This document shows, piece by piece, positions 17,400 to 26,174 of a stretch of 40,390 bases of DNA. The first letter of the stretch is position 1. Each line of letters starts with the position of its first letter. Under the pieces are notes generated by a model. It was given only the letters and a program-made list of their open reading frames with translations. It did no database searches and had not been told where the DNA came from. This DNA is from DATNPH01 sp036703315 (GTDB taxonomy: Bacteria; Cyanobacteriota; Cyanobacteriia; Cyanobacteriales; Coleofasciculaceae), in contig DATNPH010000278.1 in assembly GCA_036703315.1 (NCBI GenBank), forward strand, positions 1 through 40,390, written 5' to 3'. The position numbers were made by a program, and so were the translations under genes.

Positions 17400-18044
17400 T
17401 TACACTTTTGTTTTGTTCTGTAAGTGGGCTTCAGCACGGATGCGGTCAGTGACACGACGCAACACCCCATTGATAAATCGGTGCCCTTCTTCATCACTGT
17501 AACGCTTGGCAAGCTCCACAGCTTCGTTAATAGCGACTCGATCAGGGATGCCTAGAAATGAAATTTCTGCTACAGCAATCCGCAAAATATCTCGGTCAAT
17601 GCGAGCTAGGCGGTTCAGTTGCCAATCTTGGAGGGCTTGGCTTAACGTTTCATCAATTTCAACCTGCCGACGGCTGATTGTTTTAAGAATCTCTAGAGCG
17701 TAAGTGCGGACTTCTTGCTGATTTGTTAGCTGAACCACTTCTGGGATTTCTACAGCCGTCCCGAGTCGGTTGATTGCTTTCTCAGCCAGTTCAATGGCAT
17801 CAGCCACCATGGCTCTGGCACTGCGTACATCAACGGCGCGAGTTTCGCTGCTCAGGAGGCGCTCGCTCCCTCGTTTGAGTTCTGCTGCTGCTGTCTCTAA
17901 TGCCTCTTGAATTTCACCACTGAGCGTGCGGACTGCCGCCAGGATCATATTATTTAGCTGCTGCGTATCCAATCGATCAGGTGCATTAGGCATCTGAGAG
18001 AGGCTCAAGAGAGCCAATTCACGGGCAATTCTGCGGGGTTGCAT
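17400..18044 (-). CDS. nusB: Transcription antitermination factor NusB
   Basis: 214 residues, longer than the ~140 of E. coli NusB because of an inserted helical stretch (about 30-100), as in other cyanobacterial NusB. It starts MQPRRIARELALLSLSQMP, the arginine-rich RNA-binding start. The C-terminal part has ISFLGIPDRVAINEAVELAK and GHRFINGVLRRV, which are diagnostic. NusB binds boxA RNA with NusE (S10) during rRNA antitermination. It lies between the DUF502 and ftsY genes in the same direction. Confidence 0.93.
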   Translation of the reverse strand: MQPRRIARELALLSLSQMPNAPDRLDTQQLNNMILAAVRTLSGEIQEALETAAAELKRGSERLLSSETRAVDVRSARAMVADAIELAEKAINRLGTAVEIPEVVQLTNQQEVRTYALEILKTISRRQVEIDETLSQALQDWQLNRLARIDRDILRIAVAEISFLGIPDRVAINEAVELAKRYSDEEGHRFINGVLRRVTDRIRAEAHLQNKTKV

Positions 18045-18276
18045 GGGTTTAGCTACGAGTGAAGAGAAAGTATAAAAATTTACAGATGAAGCCAGGATTA
18101 GGAGTTACAAGGGCTTAATCTATCTTAGCAATTCCCCCTTTTCTCGGAGGCTCTATTATTTCACTAGCCTACTACTGACGGCTTAGTAGTCAGAATTAGA
18201 GAACGGTGTACCTTAAATTGTGAAGATTTGAGTGGCTGTGGGCTCGCCTCTGGGGCGTTGACTAATTGTTCGTCTA

Positions 18277-19005
18277 TTAGCCTTCTTCCGTCGGTAAAGC
18301 CTGCCGTCTTATGTCCGCTAAGGGTTGCTCCAGTTTTTTCTGGCCGTAAGGCATCGGGATTGGCACTGGGGCGGTTGAGGAAGTTGGACTAACGATGCCA
18401 CCGGAAATTATCACCTTAAAGGCGTCTTCTATAGACATAGACAAATTAATGACTTCGTCTTCCGGAACAATGGCATACCAGCCAGTTGTAGGATTGGGCG
18501 TTGTTGGGATAAAGATGCTCAGCATCGGGCGACTCATTTGGGATTGAATCTCGCTGCTCATGAGGCCAGTGACGAAGGCAAGTGCCCATATACCTGGACG
18601 GGGATACTCTACCAAAATTACGCGCCGGAACTTACCATTAGAATCCTTTAAAAGCGTCTCCAATAGCTGTTTGAGAGTTTTGTAAACCGACCCAGCTAAG
18701 GGGATTGCTTGCAAAACTCGCTCTCCGAAATCCAACAGCCACCGTCCTGCTATATTCCGTGCCATTAAGCCAATCAGCAGAATAAAAAGCAGTGGCACAG
18801 TCAGCCCTACCAGCAAATTCAGCAGATTTACCAGGATTGGGTGGAGGTTATCATAGGGATTGATTTGCTTAGGAATGCGGGTTAAAAAATTAATTACCCA
18901 ACTGGCGATAGTAATTGTCAGCCAGATTGTCGTAGCGAGAGGAATCACTACTAGAAGACCTGCAATTAGGTCATTCTTCAAGTCCTGCTTTAATCGTTGG
19001 ATCAC
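18277..19005 (-). CDS. DUF502 (COV1-like) membrane protein
   Basis: 242 residues with two transmembrane segments: LIAGLLVVIPLATTIWLTIT (about 13-35) and LLNLLVGLTVPLLFILLIGL (about 60-82). Then comes a conserved soluble part (AIPLAGSVYKTLKQLLETL, RVILVEYPRPGIWALAFVTG, IFIPTTPNPTTGW). This is the DUF502 family, which includes plant COV1/LCV proteins. Molecular function is unknown. The gene is the first confident member of the run leading to nusB and ftsY. The C-terminal ~30 residues are Pro-rich and variable. Confidence 0.85.
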   Translation of the reverse strand: MIQRLKQDLKNDLIAGLLVVIPLATTIWLTITIASWVINFLTRIPKQINPYDNLHPILVNLLNLLVGLTVPLLFILLIGLMARNIAGRWLLDFGERVLQAIPLAGSVYKTLKQLLETLLKDSNGKFRRVILVEYPRPGIWALAFVTGLMSSEIQSQMSRPMLSIFIPTTPNPTTGWYAIVPEDEVINLSMSIEDAFKVIISGGIVSPTSSTAPVPIPMPYGQKKLEQPLADIRRQALPTEEG

Positions 19006-19055
19006 AGGGCACCGACTCTCCTTACAATGGCTCTTAATATTGTGTCGTTACTACC

Positions 19056-19385
19056 TCAATCACTGGTTTTTTGCGGCGACAAGCTCGTCAATTCCCACAG
19101 AAACAGTGAATGCAGCAGGGCAACCCGCCGTTGATTGGAGTTGAACTCCCACCCAACTGCTAGATCTGCCTCAGTGAAGCAGTGATCCTCGTATAGGGTT
19201 CCATTCCTATTTGTAAAGCTTGTAAAGAATTGTTGCAAGTAGCGCCGTCCCTGTTTAAGTTTTGCTTCCCCCACGTTTGGCTCTCTTATCAGGCATCGGA
19301 TGTCCGAGATTGTTATTTGTGCCGCAAACCGACACACAAAGCGAGTCTGAGTAGTTTGAGAAACAACTGGTATAACACAATACAA
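19056..19385 (-). CDS. Doubtful ORF upstream of the DUF502 gene
   Basis: 109 codons from a TTG, with no in-frame Met. No family is recognised. The second half (KQGRRYLQQFFTSF, AVGWEFNSNQRRVALLHSLF) has protein-like composition. Its end is 50 bases before the DUF502 start, in the same direction. With no good ribosome site and a rare start codon, it may be untranslated leader. It covers most of the 507-base gap 19006-19512; the rest (19386-19512) shows nothing else. Confidence 0.22.
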   Translation of the reverse strand: MYCVIPVVSQTTQTRFVCRFAAQITISDIRCLIREPNVGEAKLKQGRRYLQQFFTSFTNRNGTLYEDHCFTEADLAVGWEFNSNQRRVALLHSLFLWELTSLSPQKTSD

Positions 19386-19512
19386 TCTTAACAGAGAAGA
19401 ACCAAAGCTTCGGAAGCCTTTATCTAGCAGAGATTGAAGCAGAGAATGCCCTTATGATAATTGTAAACAGTTGTTACAACATCTAAGCTGGGCGACGGTT
19501 TAGCGATGAACC

Positions 19513-20259
19513 TTATAAGCCGCCTCGTAATCCCGTCCAGCCAAGAGTGATATAGCCAATTGCTAACAGCAAGCTAATCAAACCCGTCCTTATACCCGAC
19601 TTCAAAGCATTAGTTTTTGTTTGGTTCTCTGCTTCTTGCTTTTTAGTACTAATTTCAGTCTTTTTCGCCTCAACTTGTTGATTAAGAGCCTTAGGATCTT
19701 GCTGGAACTTCTTCAATTGATCCCTAAGTGCCTGTGCCTGAGGGAGCTGATTGGGTGGAACTTTACCGCCCTCGATCGCCTTGTCTAGCTCGGCAAGCTG
19801 CTGAGGATCTTTGATAAGGGCATTGACTCTCTGCGTTTCACTTTCAAGTTGAGTTTGAGCTTGAGTCGCTTGCTGCTTAATTTGGTCGAGTTCCTGATTG
19901 CTTTGCAAAAGAATATTGTTGAAGTGCAGTGGCACTAGCAGCAGAAAGATTAACCCTAAAAGGCTAGAGAGCAAAAACGCCCAGAATCTTAAGTCTAGTC
20001 CCGAAGACTTTCTCTGTGTCGCCGAAGCCTCCTCAGTGTTGCCAATCCAATATCCTGCCAACAACAGCGCAATACCCACCAGAGGGTAAATGCCTTGATC
20101 AACCACTTGGGTTGTAAAGGCTAGCTGCCAACTCCTCTGTAGTGGGTTATAGGGAATAGGCAGAATCAGGATATTTAGCAGGGAAGACAAAATGATGATC
20201 AGTCCGACAGTTTTGAGCGCTAGAGCTGTGAACGGGGAATAAATAGGACTAGTTTTCAT
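19513..20259 (-). CDS. HpsJ-like membrane protein
   Basis: 248 residues from the ATG at 20257-20259; a GTG ten codons upstream is possible. Two or three transmembrane helices fill the first ~115 residues (TVGLIIILSSLLNILILPIP; LVGIALLLAGYWIG; FWAFLLSSLLGLIFLLLVPL). A Gln-rich coiled coil follows (LDQIKQQATQAQTQLESETQ, to about residue 200) and a last helix near GLISLLLAIGYITLGWTG. This layout matches the HpsJ family, linked to hormogonium polysaccharide secretion in filamentous cyanobacteria. Family placement is from recall. No other hps genes are in the window. Confidence 0.6.
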   Translation of the reverse strand: MKTSPIYSPFTALALKTVGLIIILSSLLNILILPIPYNPLQRSWQLAFTTQVVDQGIYPLVGIALLLAGYWIGNTEEASATQRKSSGLDLRFWAFLLSSLLGLIFLLLVPLHFNNILLQSNQELDQIKQQATQAQTQLESETQRVNALIKDPQQLAELDKAIEGGKVPPNQLPQAQALRDQLKKFQQDPKALNQQVEAKKTEISTKKQEAENQTKTNALKSGIRTGLISLLLAIGYITLGWTGLRGGL

Positions 20260-20289
20260 GGGTAATGTGAAAGGACTTTGATAATCCAC

Positions 20290-20623
20290 TCTAACTTTAC
20301 TGGGCGACCTCCTATACTCCCATAAAGGTGGTGTTTATACCGTGGAAGAGAGTATTGGCTCAATAAACTAGCAGAGGAAGCAGGGGGGAGTACGTTACTT
20401 AACAGACTCGGTACTAACTGAGCCGATAAGTCGCGATCGCCATGACATACTAGGCAGGTAGTTGCGATTGCTAAGCACGCTTTGTGAGGCTCGCCTTCTG
20501 TTGCGTTAGCACAGTTCGTAACTAAAGAAAGCAGTTTCCAAGCGCCTCGCTTTTGAAAGCTGGTGCGTTGAAACACTACCAAAGCCACAAGGTGAGAAAA
20601 TTTTAAATCGGCTGAAAGGTTGT
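20290..20623. other. Divergent intergenic region upstream of pgl
   Basis: 334 bases between the HpsJ-like gene (minus) and pgl (plus), so it should hold promoters for both. A minus-strand open frame runs through it into pgl, but has no codon pattern or motif of its own. A HIP1 octamer is at 20433-20440. No other structure stands out. Confidence 0.35.
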
Positions 20624-21346
20624 ATGAAAAAATTTGTTGAAGTTCTACCAGACAAGGCAGCATTAATAAACCGATCGCTTGAAGTCGTCCTCTCCAAATT
20701 GCAAGCCGCCATTCAGGAACAGGGTCGCTGTACAATTGCCCTTGCGGGTGGCGGCACACCGAAGCCATTGTATGAAGCGATCGCCACCCAAGACCTTCCC
20801 TGGGAGAAAGTCCATGTATTTTGGGGTGATGAGCGCTACGTTTCCCCCGATCACCCTGATAGCAATCAAGGGATGGCACGTAACGCTTGGTTAGACAAAG
20901 TTGATATACCGGCTGCTAACATTCACCCAATGCCCACTGACGGAGTAACGCCATCTGCTGATGCCGAGAAGCATGAAGACCAACTACGTGAATTCTTCGG
21001 GACAGCCGTAGGAGAGTTTCCTGGCTTCGATGTAATTTTGTTAGGCATTGGCGATGACGCCCATACTGCCTCACTGTTTCCTCATACAGAAGCTCTGCAA
21101 GTGCAAGATCGGTTGGTTACTGTCGGCAACAAAGATGGTCAACCCCGCATCACCTTCACCGCACCACTAATTAACCAGGCCCACTGCGTTGTTTTTCTTG
21201 TCGCTGGTGCTGGTAAACGACCCGCTCTAGCTCAAATATTTGCCTCCGAAGCTGACCCTCTAACTTACCCAACTCGCTTAATCAAGCCTCAAGGAGAACT
21301 CTGGTGGCTCTTGGATGAGTCAGCAGGTCAAGAGCTAAAAAATTAA
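20624..21346 (+). CDS. pgl: 6-phosphogluconolactonase
   Basis: 240 residues, the usual length for the NagB-like (DevB) family. Motifs: TIALAGGGTPKPLYEAI; KVHVFWGDERYVSPDHPDSN; FDVILLGIGDDAHTASLFP; and RITFTAPLINQAHCVVFLVA. It hydrolyses 6-phosphogluconolactone in the oxidative pentose phosphate pathway, the main NADPH source of cyanobacteria in the dark. It stands alone, followed by a 233-base gap before the zinc-ribbon/FHA gene. Confidence 0.94.
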   Translation: MKKFVEVLPDKAALINRSLEVVLSKLQAAIQEQGRCTIALAGGGTPKPLYEAIATQDLPWEKVHVFWGDERYVSPDHPDSNQGMARNAWLDKVDIPAANIHPMPTDGVTPSADAEKHEDQLREFFGTAVGEFPGFDVILLGIGDDAHTASLFPHTEALQVQDRLVTVGNKDGQPRITFTAPLINQAHCVVFLVAGAGKRPALAQIFASEADPLTYPTRLIKPQGELWWLLDESAGQELKN

Positions 21347-21579
21347 AATATATTAACACAAAGTGTAGAGGGGTGGATTACAAAGTATGAAACATTGTTA
21401 CAAGTTTCACCCTTATAGTTGGCGAGAGATTCTTTCTGAGGAAGGTTTGTGCCTCTCTACAGAGTGGACAACTTGTTACTTTCATCCTTCATTAGTTTCT
21501 TTGATGTTCACAATTTCTGACGATCTGAGCGTCCACTGTGCTTTTATGGGAGGATGAACACCGGCAGCAAGGAGGTTTT

Positions 21580-22443
21580 ATGATTGTCTGCCCGAACTGC
21601 AATCACCAAAATCCGGACGGAGCTATCCAATGTGAAGCATGTTACACCCCTTTACCAGCAACCACCACTTGTCCTAACTGTGGAACAAGTGTTCAGACCG
21701 ACGCTAGCTTCTGCGGTCAGTGTGGCTTCAATTTGAGTGTGAGTACCCCACTAGGAGAAGCCAGAACATCGGCTCCAAGTCCACTCCCCGATCTGCCAGA
21801 TTTGGGAACCCCTGACCCAGAGCCGAATCAGACAAGCTCACCTGACCCTAAACCGAGTTCACCACTTCCGGCTACGGTCGTCAGTCAACCACTCAACCCA
21901 GAAGCAGAAAACACGATTCCTCCTGACCTAGGGACACTTCCACCATCTCCCGTTGTTCCTGACCCAGGGACACTTCCACCATCTCCCCCTCTCGCTCCTG
22001 AACCAGTCGGGTCACAACCAGCGAGCAGTGGCGCTCCTCCAGTATCACCAGTACCTAGTAGTCCACCCCCAGCACGGGTTGCCTCCTCTGGCACTGCCAA
22101 AACTCAGTTACAAGTACAGGCGGCTAAACTGCATCATGTCCAAACCAATACACCGATTGAGTTGCCGCCTGATCTGTCGGTGATTCATATCGGTAAGCCC
22201 AATGAGCAAATTCCCCCTGACATTGACGTTTCTGGTTTTCCAAACTCAGAGATTGTTTCCCGAATTCATGCCGATATCCGAGTTGAGGGAGACGCTTACT
22301 ACATTGAAGATGTTGGGAGTTCTAATGGCACTTACATCAATCACACCCCCCTACCTAAAGGCAATCGACACCGATTACGAGTCGGCGATCGCATTAGCTT
22401 GGGCAAAGGTGATCAAGTGACATTTCTGTTCCAAAATTCTTGA
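21580..22443 (+). CDS. Double zinc ribbon-FHA domain protein
   Basis: 287 residues from the ATG at 21580, chosen because AAGGAGG lies 5-11 bases upstream; the frame is open further up. Order: two zinc ribbons (CPNCNHQNPDGAIQCEAC at ~4-21 and CPNCGTSV...FCGQCGF at ~31-52), a long Pro/Ser linker (~60-175) with internal repeats, and an FHA domain (~190-287) with SEIVSRIHADIRVEGDAYYI and DVGSSNGTYIN. FHA domains bind phosphothreonine peptides, so a role in Ser/Thr kinase signalling is expected. The partner is unknown. It precedes a second FHA gene on the same strand. Confidence 0.85.
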   Translation: MIVCPNCNHQNPDGAIQCEACYTPLPATTTCPNCGTSVQTDASFCGQCGFNLSVSTPLGEARTSAPSPLPDLPDLGTPDPEPNQTSSPDPKPSSPLPATVVSQPLNPEAENTIPPDLGTLPPSPVVPDPGTLPPSPPLAPEPVGSQPASSGAPPVSPVPSSPPPARVASSGTAKTQLQVQAAKLHHVQTNTPIELPPDLSVIHIGKPNEQIPPDIDVSGFPNSEIVSRIHADIRVEGDAYYIEDVGSSNGTYINHTPLPKGNRHRLRVGDRISLGKGDQVTFLFQNS

Positions 22444-22459
22444 GCATCCTACTACCTAT

Positions 22460-22537
22460 GGTCTGCAACTTATTGCCTGAAATCTCCCCAAATGATTATG
22501 GGATGAGGGGTCAGAGCAAATTGCAGACCCGCTTTTT
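22460..22537 (+). terminator. Bulged hairpin after the FHA gene
   Basis: Arms GGTCTGCAA (22460-22468) and TTGCAGACC (22521-22529) pair perfectly around a loop with its own CCCC/GGGG stem. CGC and five T follow. It is placed 17 bases after the stop codon. A factor-independent terminator is likely. Confidence 0.55.
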
Positions 22538-22556
22538 AAGTGATAGCCTTGAGGTA

Positions 22557-22574
22557 ATACTTTTGCAAAAGTAT
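22557..22574. promoter_or_regulatory. 18-bp perfect palindrome upstream of the second FHA gene
   Basis: ATACTTTTGCAAAAGTAT is a perfect 18-bp palindrome about 140 bases upstream of the second FHA gene. Its half ACTTTTGCAA recurs in the inverted repeat at 23478-23503. A dimeric-repressor operator is a reasonable inference. Confidence 0.4.
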
Positions 22575-22714
22575 CACTCTCACAAGTTGCCAATTTTGCA
22601 GGTCAGACAAAAAATTACCATTGACGTGTACACTTAGTTGCACGGCAAGAGTGGCAACTACTAGTAGGTATAAACAACTAATACCTATCTATCAGTATTC
22701 CTGGACATAAGTGT

Positions 22715-23158
22715 TTGAAAAATGTAACGCCGGTGATTACTCTGACCCTGCTACATCCTCTCCAGTCTGTGCCTGTTCAAAGTTGGCCATTTGAAAACGA
22801 ATCAGTAATTCGTATTGGTCGCTCAACAGATAATGAGGTTATTCTCTACAGCGCTGTAGTTTCTCGTCACCATGTAGAGCTACGACGTAATGGTTCGGGT
22901 TGGCAAATTATTAGTCTAGGTGCGAATGGAACCTACATTGATGGGAAACGCATTACCCAAATGTCGGTCGTAGATGGAATGATTATCCGTTTAGCTAGCT
23001 CGGGCCCAAAACTTCAGATTCGCATTGAAGGAGAAACACCTAAGACTAGGCTGAAGACAGCTTTAGGAAAGCGAATTTCTTCCCGACAAGCCGGGATAGA
23101 CTCTGTCAAAGATACCCTCGTGGAAGGCAGAAACAGGACAGCAGAAGAAGCCAACTAA
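22715..23158 (+). CDS. Small FHA-domain protein
   Basis: 147 residues from a TTG at 22715; no in-frame ATG precedes the domain, so the rare start is accepted with caution. FHA motifs: VIRIGRSTDNEVILYSAVVS, SRHHVELRRNGSGW and LGANGTYIDGKRI, all in residues ~25-95. The C-terminal ~45 residues are basic and likely disordered. It binds phosphothreonine peptides by family knowledge. It is the second FHA gene in a row. A strong hairpin follows at 23210, so it is probably not co-transcribed with the dynamin genes. Confidence 0.8.
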   Translation: MKNVTPVITLTLLHPLQSVPVQSWPFENESVIRIGRSTDNEVILYSAVVSRHHVELRRNGSGWQIISLGANGTYIDGKRITQMSVVDGMIIRLASSGPKLQIRIEGETPKTRLKTALGKRISSRQAGIDSVKDTLVEGRNRTAEEAN

Positions 23159-23209
23159 CTAGATACAGAGGTTTCAGAGGTTTCAAAGTCCTGGGGTCTA
23201 AACGCAAAA

Positions 23210-23273
23210 TTGATGCATCGCTGTAGTACTAGCTGCATCGTTAAGCGATGCATCAAGAGTGCTAAGTTTTTAT
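23210..23273 (+). terminator. Terminator-like 13-bp hairpin
   Basis: Arms TTGATGCATCGCT (23210-23222) and AGCGATGCATCAA (23244-23256) are perfect, around a 21-base loop. A T-rich stretch (GTTTTTATT) starts about 10 bases later. It closes the FHA gene. It is the main feature of the 408-base gap 23159-23566, together with the inverted repeat at 23478. Confidence 0.55.
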
Positions 23274-23477
23274 TAAATTTTCATAAGTTTGAGCTAGGCA
23301 GCAGCGGGGTGCTGGCGTTAAGGTGATGTGAAATTCACCTAGAACAGCGATTCCTAACAAGCTACCTGAGTGCAATACCCGAACGACCCTAAATAATGAA
23401 GAACGCTCTCCCAAATTATAAATATTTGGAATTTTTGCATAAATAGGCCCAGAAAAGGGTGAGTAGTATTACAGCTA

Positions 23478-23503
23478 CCTTGCAAAAACCAACTTTTGCA
23501 AGG
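23478..23503. promoter_or_regulatory. Inverted repeat upstream of the coiled-coil/dynamin genes
   Basis: CCTTGCAAAA (23478-23487) and TTTTGCAAGG (23494-23503) form a perfect 10-bp inverted repeat, 64 bases before the coiled-coil gene. It shares ACTTTTGCAA with the palindrome at 22557-22574. Operator role is inferred. Confidence 0.4.
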
Positions 23504-23566
23504 ACTCCCTTAGATTAAGGCTTTGGAAATCTGATAAGTTCATACTCCTAAACAGCGTGAACACAA

Positions 23567-23893
23567 ATGAATTCTCAAGATGATCAGGAAAAAGAGCTTC
23601 GGCGTCGAGAACAAGAACTGCAAGCACGAGAGCATGCCATTCGGCTTCGAGAACTAGAGTCTGAAATCAATCAGCCGCTGGTGCATCAAACTGTCAAGCA
23701 TCGAGAACCTGAAAGTTCACTGAAGCGGTGGTACAGACAACTGGTGAACGTGGGGAAGTTTGTAGGGATTGTCGTTGCTGTGGTAGTTGGCATCAAGGTA
23801 GCGACATGGCTTGCCACTGTGATTATAGTCGGGGGAATTGCCTGGGTTGCTTACAAACTCTTTTTTGAAGGCGATCGTCGCTCCAGACGTTAA
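23567..23893 (+). CDS. Small coiled-coil membrane protein upstream of the dynamin pair
   Basis: 108 residues. Residues 1-35 are a charged helix (EKELRRREQELQAREHAIRL) with heptad spacing. One or two hydrophobic segments follow at about 63-100 (FVGIVVAVVVGIKVATWLAT, VIIVGGIAWVAYKLFF), ending in a basic GDRRSRR. No named family is recognised. It lies 136 bases before the first dynamin gene on the same strand. An adaptor or anchor for the dynamins at the membrane is a fair inference from layout and neighbours. Confidence 0.65.
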   Translation: MNSQDDQEKELRRREQELQAREHAIRLRELESEINQPLVHQTVKHREPESSLKRWYRQLVNVGKFVGIVVAVVVGIKVATWLATVIIVGGIAWVAYKLFFEGDRRSRR

Positions 23894-24029
23894 CAATGGA
23901 TGTCGTGAACTGGAAAGGCGAATTATGTTCTCCACTGCCTACTTCTATCTCAAGAACTCTCTAAAGGCAAACTCATCTCGATGCCTCGATCTATCTTATC
24001 CAAAGCTAGTAAGTTATTAAGTAATAAAC

Positions 24030-26111
24030 ATGAGCTACAAAGTTGAAACTGACAGTTTTATTAATGACTTGGAGCGAGTCACAAAAGTTCGTTATCAGGT
24101 AGCTAGTTCGCTTGAAAGCATCGCACAAACAATTGGTAAATCTGAAGCTGAAGGTAAGAACGCCTCTGGGGGACTCGGTTTAGAACCAGAGATAGAAGAC
24201 ATTGAGATTGCCAGTAAAAACCTCCGTAGTGGCGTATTTCGGCTTCTAGTTTTGGGGGATATGAAGCGAGGTAAAAGTACTTTCCTCAATGCCTTAATCG
24301 GGGAAAACTTATTACCCAGTGATGTAAATCCTTGTACGGCATTACTCACGGTTTTACGCTATGGTTCCGAAAAGAAAGTTACCGTTTACTTTAATGATGG
24401 GAGAAGCCCTGAACAGCTGGACTTTCAAAAGTTTAAGCATAAATATACAATTGACCCCGCTGAGGCTAAGCAACTGGAACAAGAGAAAAAGCCAGCTTTT
24501 CCAGGTGTTGACTACGCAGTAGTCGAGTATCCCTTGCCCTTGCTGGAAAAGGGGATTGAAATCGTTGATAGTCCGGGGCTAAATGATACAGAAGCACGGA
24601 ACGAACTGTCTTTAGGTTATATCAATAATTGCCATGCCATTCTATTTGTCCTGAGGGCATCTCAGCCTTGTACACTTGGGGAACGCCGTTATCTGGAAAA
24701 TTACATCAAAGGTCGAGGCTTATCAATTTTCTTTCTAATTAATGCTTGGGATCAGGTTCGTGAGGGATTGATTGACCCTGATGACGAGGAAGAACTGCAA
24801 GAAGCTGAAGGGAAACTGCGTCGAGTGTTCAAAGCCAACTTGGCAGAGTATTGTCTGGTGGATAGACATGATATTTATGATGAGCGAGTTTTTGAGATTT
24901 CTGCCATTAAGGCGCTGAGAAAGCGAATCAAGGATTCTTCAGCTTCTCTGGAGGGAACTGGATTTCCAGAGTTTATGGGCGCACTCAATACGTTTTTGAC
25001 TCAAGAACGAGCGATCGCGGAACTGCGACAAGCCAGAACCCTAGCACGCCAAACTTACACTCGTACCAGGGAAGCCGTTGAACGTCGTATACCCTTACTT
25101 GAGCAAGATGCCAAGCAATTGAAACAAAAGATTAATTCGGTTGAACCGGAATTCAATAAACTGACTAATATCCGCGATCAATTTCAACAAGAGATTCGTT
25201 CTACCAGAGATACAAAGGCGAGAGCGATCGCGGATTCGTTCCGCTCTTATGTCTTAAATTTAGGAAACACCTTTGAAACGGATTTTCTACGCTATCAACC
25301 TGAGCTAAAAATGCTTGATTTCCTCAGTAAGGGGAAACGTGATGCATTCAATGCCTCCCTGCAAAAAGCGTTCGAGCAGTATATTGCTGACAAATTTGCC
25401 GCTTGGAGTCTAACGGCAGAACAAGAGATGAATGCCGCCTTCCTTGAACTATCTAGGAGTGCGGCGAACTATGGTGCCTCCTACAATCAAGTCACCGATC
25501 GCATTACCGAGAAATTGACTGGGCAAAAAGTCAATGTTAATGCAACTACCGGGATTGAAGAGGATAACTCACCCGGATGGACTAAGTGGGCAATGGGACT
25601 GTTTTCACTCGCTCGCGGTAATATTGCTGGTGTCGCTATGGCTGGGGCAGGCTTTGACTGGAAAAACATCCTCTTCAACTATGTCGCAGCGATCGGTATT
25701 GGTAGCATTATTACGGCAGTGACTGGTATTTTCTTAGGGCCAATCGGGTTTGCGCTCATTGGGATGGGTATTGGTTTTGTGCAAGCCGATCAAGCCCGGC
25801 AAGAATTGGTGAAAACCGCGAAGAAAGAATTAGTGAAATATTTGCCTCAAGTGGCAAACGAGCAATGGTTACCTGTTCATGATGCTGTCAAAGAGTGTTT
25901 TGATACTTATGAGCGTGAAGTTACCAAGCGGATTGATGCTGATATTGAGGCGCGGATGGCTGAGTTAGATAATCTGCTCAAGCAAAAGCAATCGTATGAA
26001 ATTAATCAGGGTGTAGAATTAGAGCGTCTCAAGAAACTGGAGGCTGATGTCTCCTCTGAATTACAGAGTGTTGAGACAGTGTATCAGCACTTCATTGCAA
26101 CCACGGCCTGA
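24030..26111 (+). CDS. Bacterial dynamin-like GTPase, first of a pair
   Basis: 693 residues. GTPase motifs are complete: P-loop GDMKRGKS (76-83), G2 Thr in NPCTALL (about 103), G3 DSPG (180-183), G4 NAWD (238-241). A long helical middle domain follows. A hydrophobic block at about 530-590 (WKNILFNYVAAIGIGSIITA, GIFLGPIGFALIGMGIGF) corresponds to the membrane-inserting paddle of bacterial dynamins. A C-terminal coiled coil ends the chain. Family knowledge: GTP-dependent membrane binding, tubulation or fusion. Followed after 63 bases by a micro-ORF, then a second dynamin. Confidence 0.88.
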   Translation: MSYKVETDSFINDLERVTKVRYQVASSLESIAQTIGKSEAEGKNASGGLGLEPEIEDIEIASKNLRSGVFRLLVLGDMKRGKSTFLNALIGENLLPSDVNPCTALLTVLRYGSEKKVTVYFNDGRSPEQLDFQKFKHKYTIDPAEAKQLEQEKKPAFPGVDYAVVEYPLPLLEKGIEIVDSPGLNDTEARNELSLGYINNCHAILFVLRASQPCTLGERRYLENYIKGRGLSIFFLINAWDQVREGLIDPDDEEELQEAEGKLRRVFKANLAEYCLVDRHDIYDERVFEISAIKALRKRIKDSSASLEGTGFPEFMGALNTFLTQERAIAELRQARTLARQTYTRTREAVERRIPLLEQDAKQLKQKINSVEPEFNKLTNIRDQFQQEIRSTRDTKARAIADSFRSYVLNLGNTFETDFLRYQPELKMLDFLSKGKRDAFNASLQKAFEQYIADKFAAWSLTAEQEMNAAFLELSRSAANYGASYNQVTDRITEKLTGQKVNVNATTGIEEDNSPGWTKWAMGLFSLARGNIAGVAMAGAGFDWKNILFNYVAAIGIGSIITAVTGIFLGPIGFALIGMGIGFVQADQARQELVKTAKKELVKYLPQVANEQWLPVHDAVKECFDTYEREVTKRIDADIEARMAELDNLLKQKQSYEINQGVELERLKKLEADVSSELQSVETVYQHFIATTA

Positions 26112-26174
26112 ACACTCAATAATTTCGACAGAGTTATCAACCAAACGACTAGCAAATAAAGGCAGGTTTTAGAG

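Noticed and set aside
20256..20879. 207-codon minus-strand frame across the pgl promoter region
   Set aside because: Half is antisense to pgl and the rest is intergenic; no domain, no good start.
23838..24020. 60-codon frame between the coiled-coil gene and the first dynamin
   Set aside because: It begins inside the coiled-coil gene in another frame, with no ribosome site and no motif.
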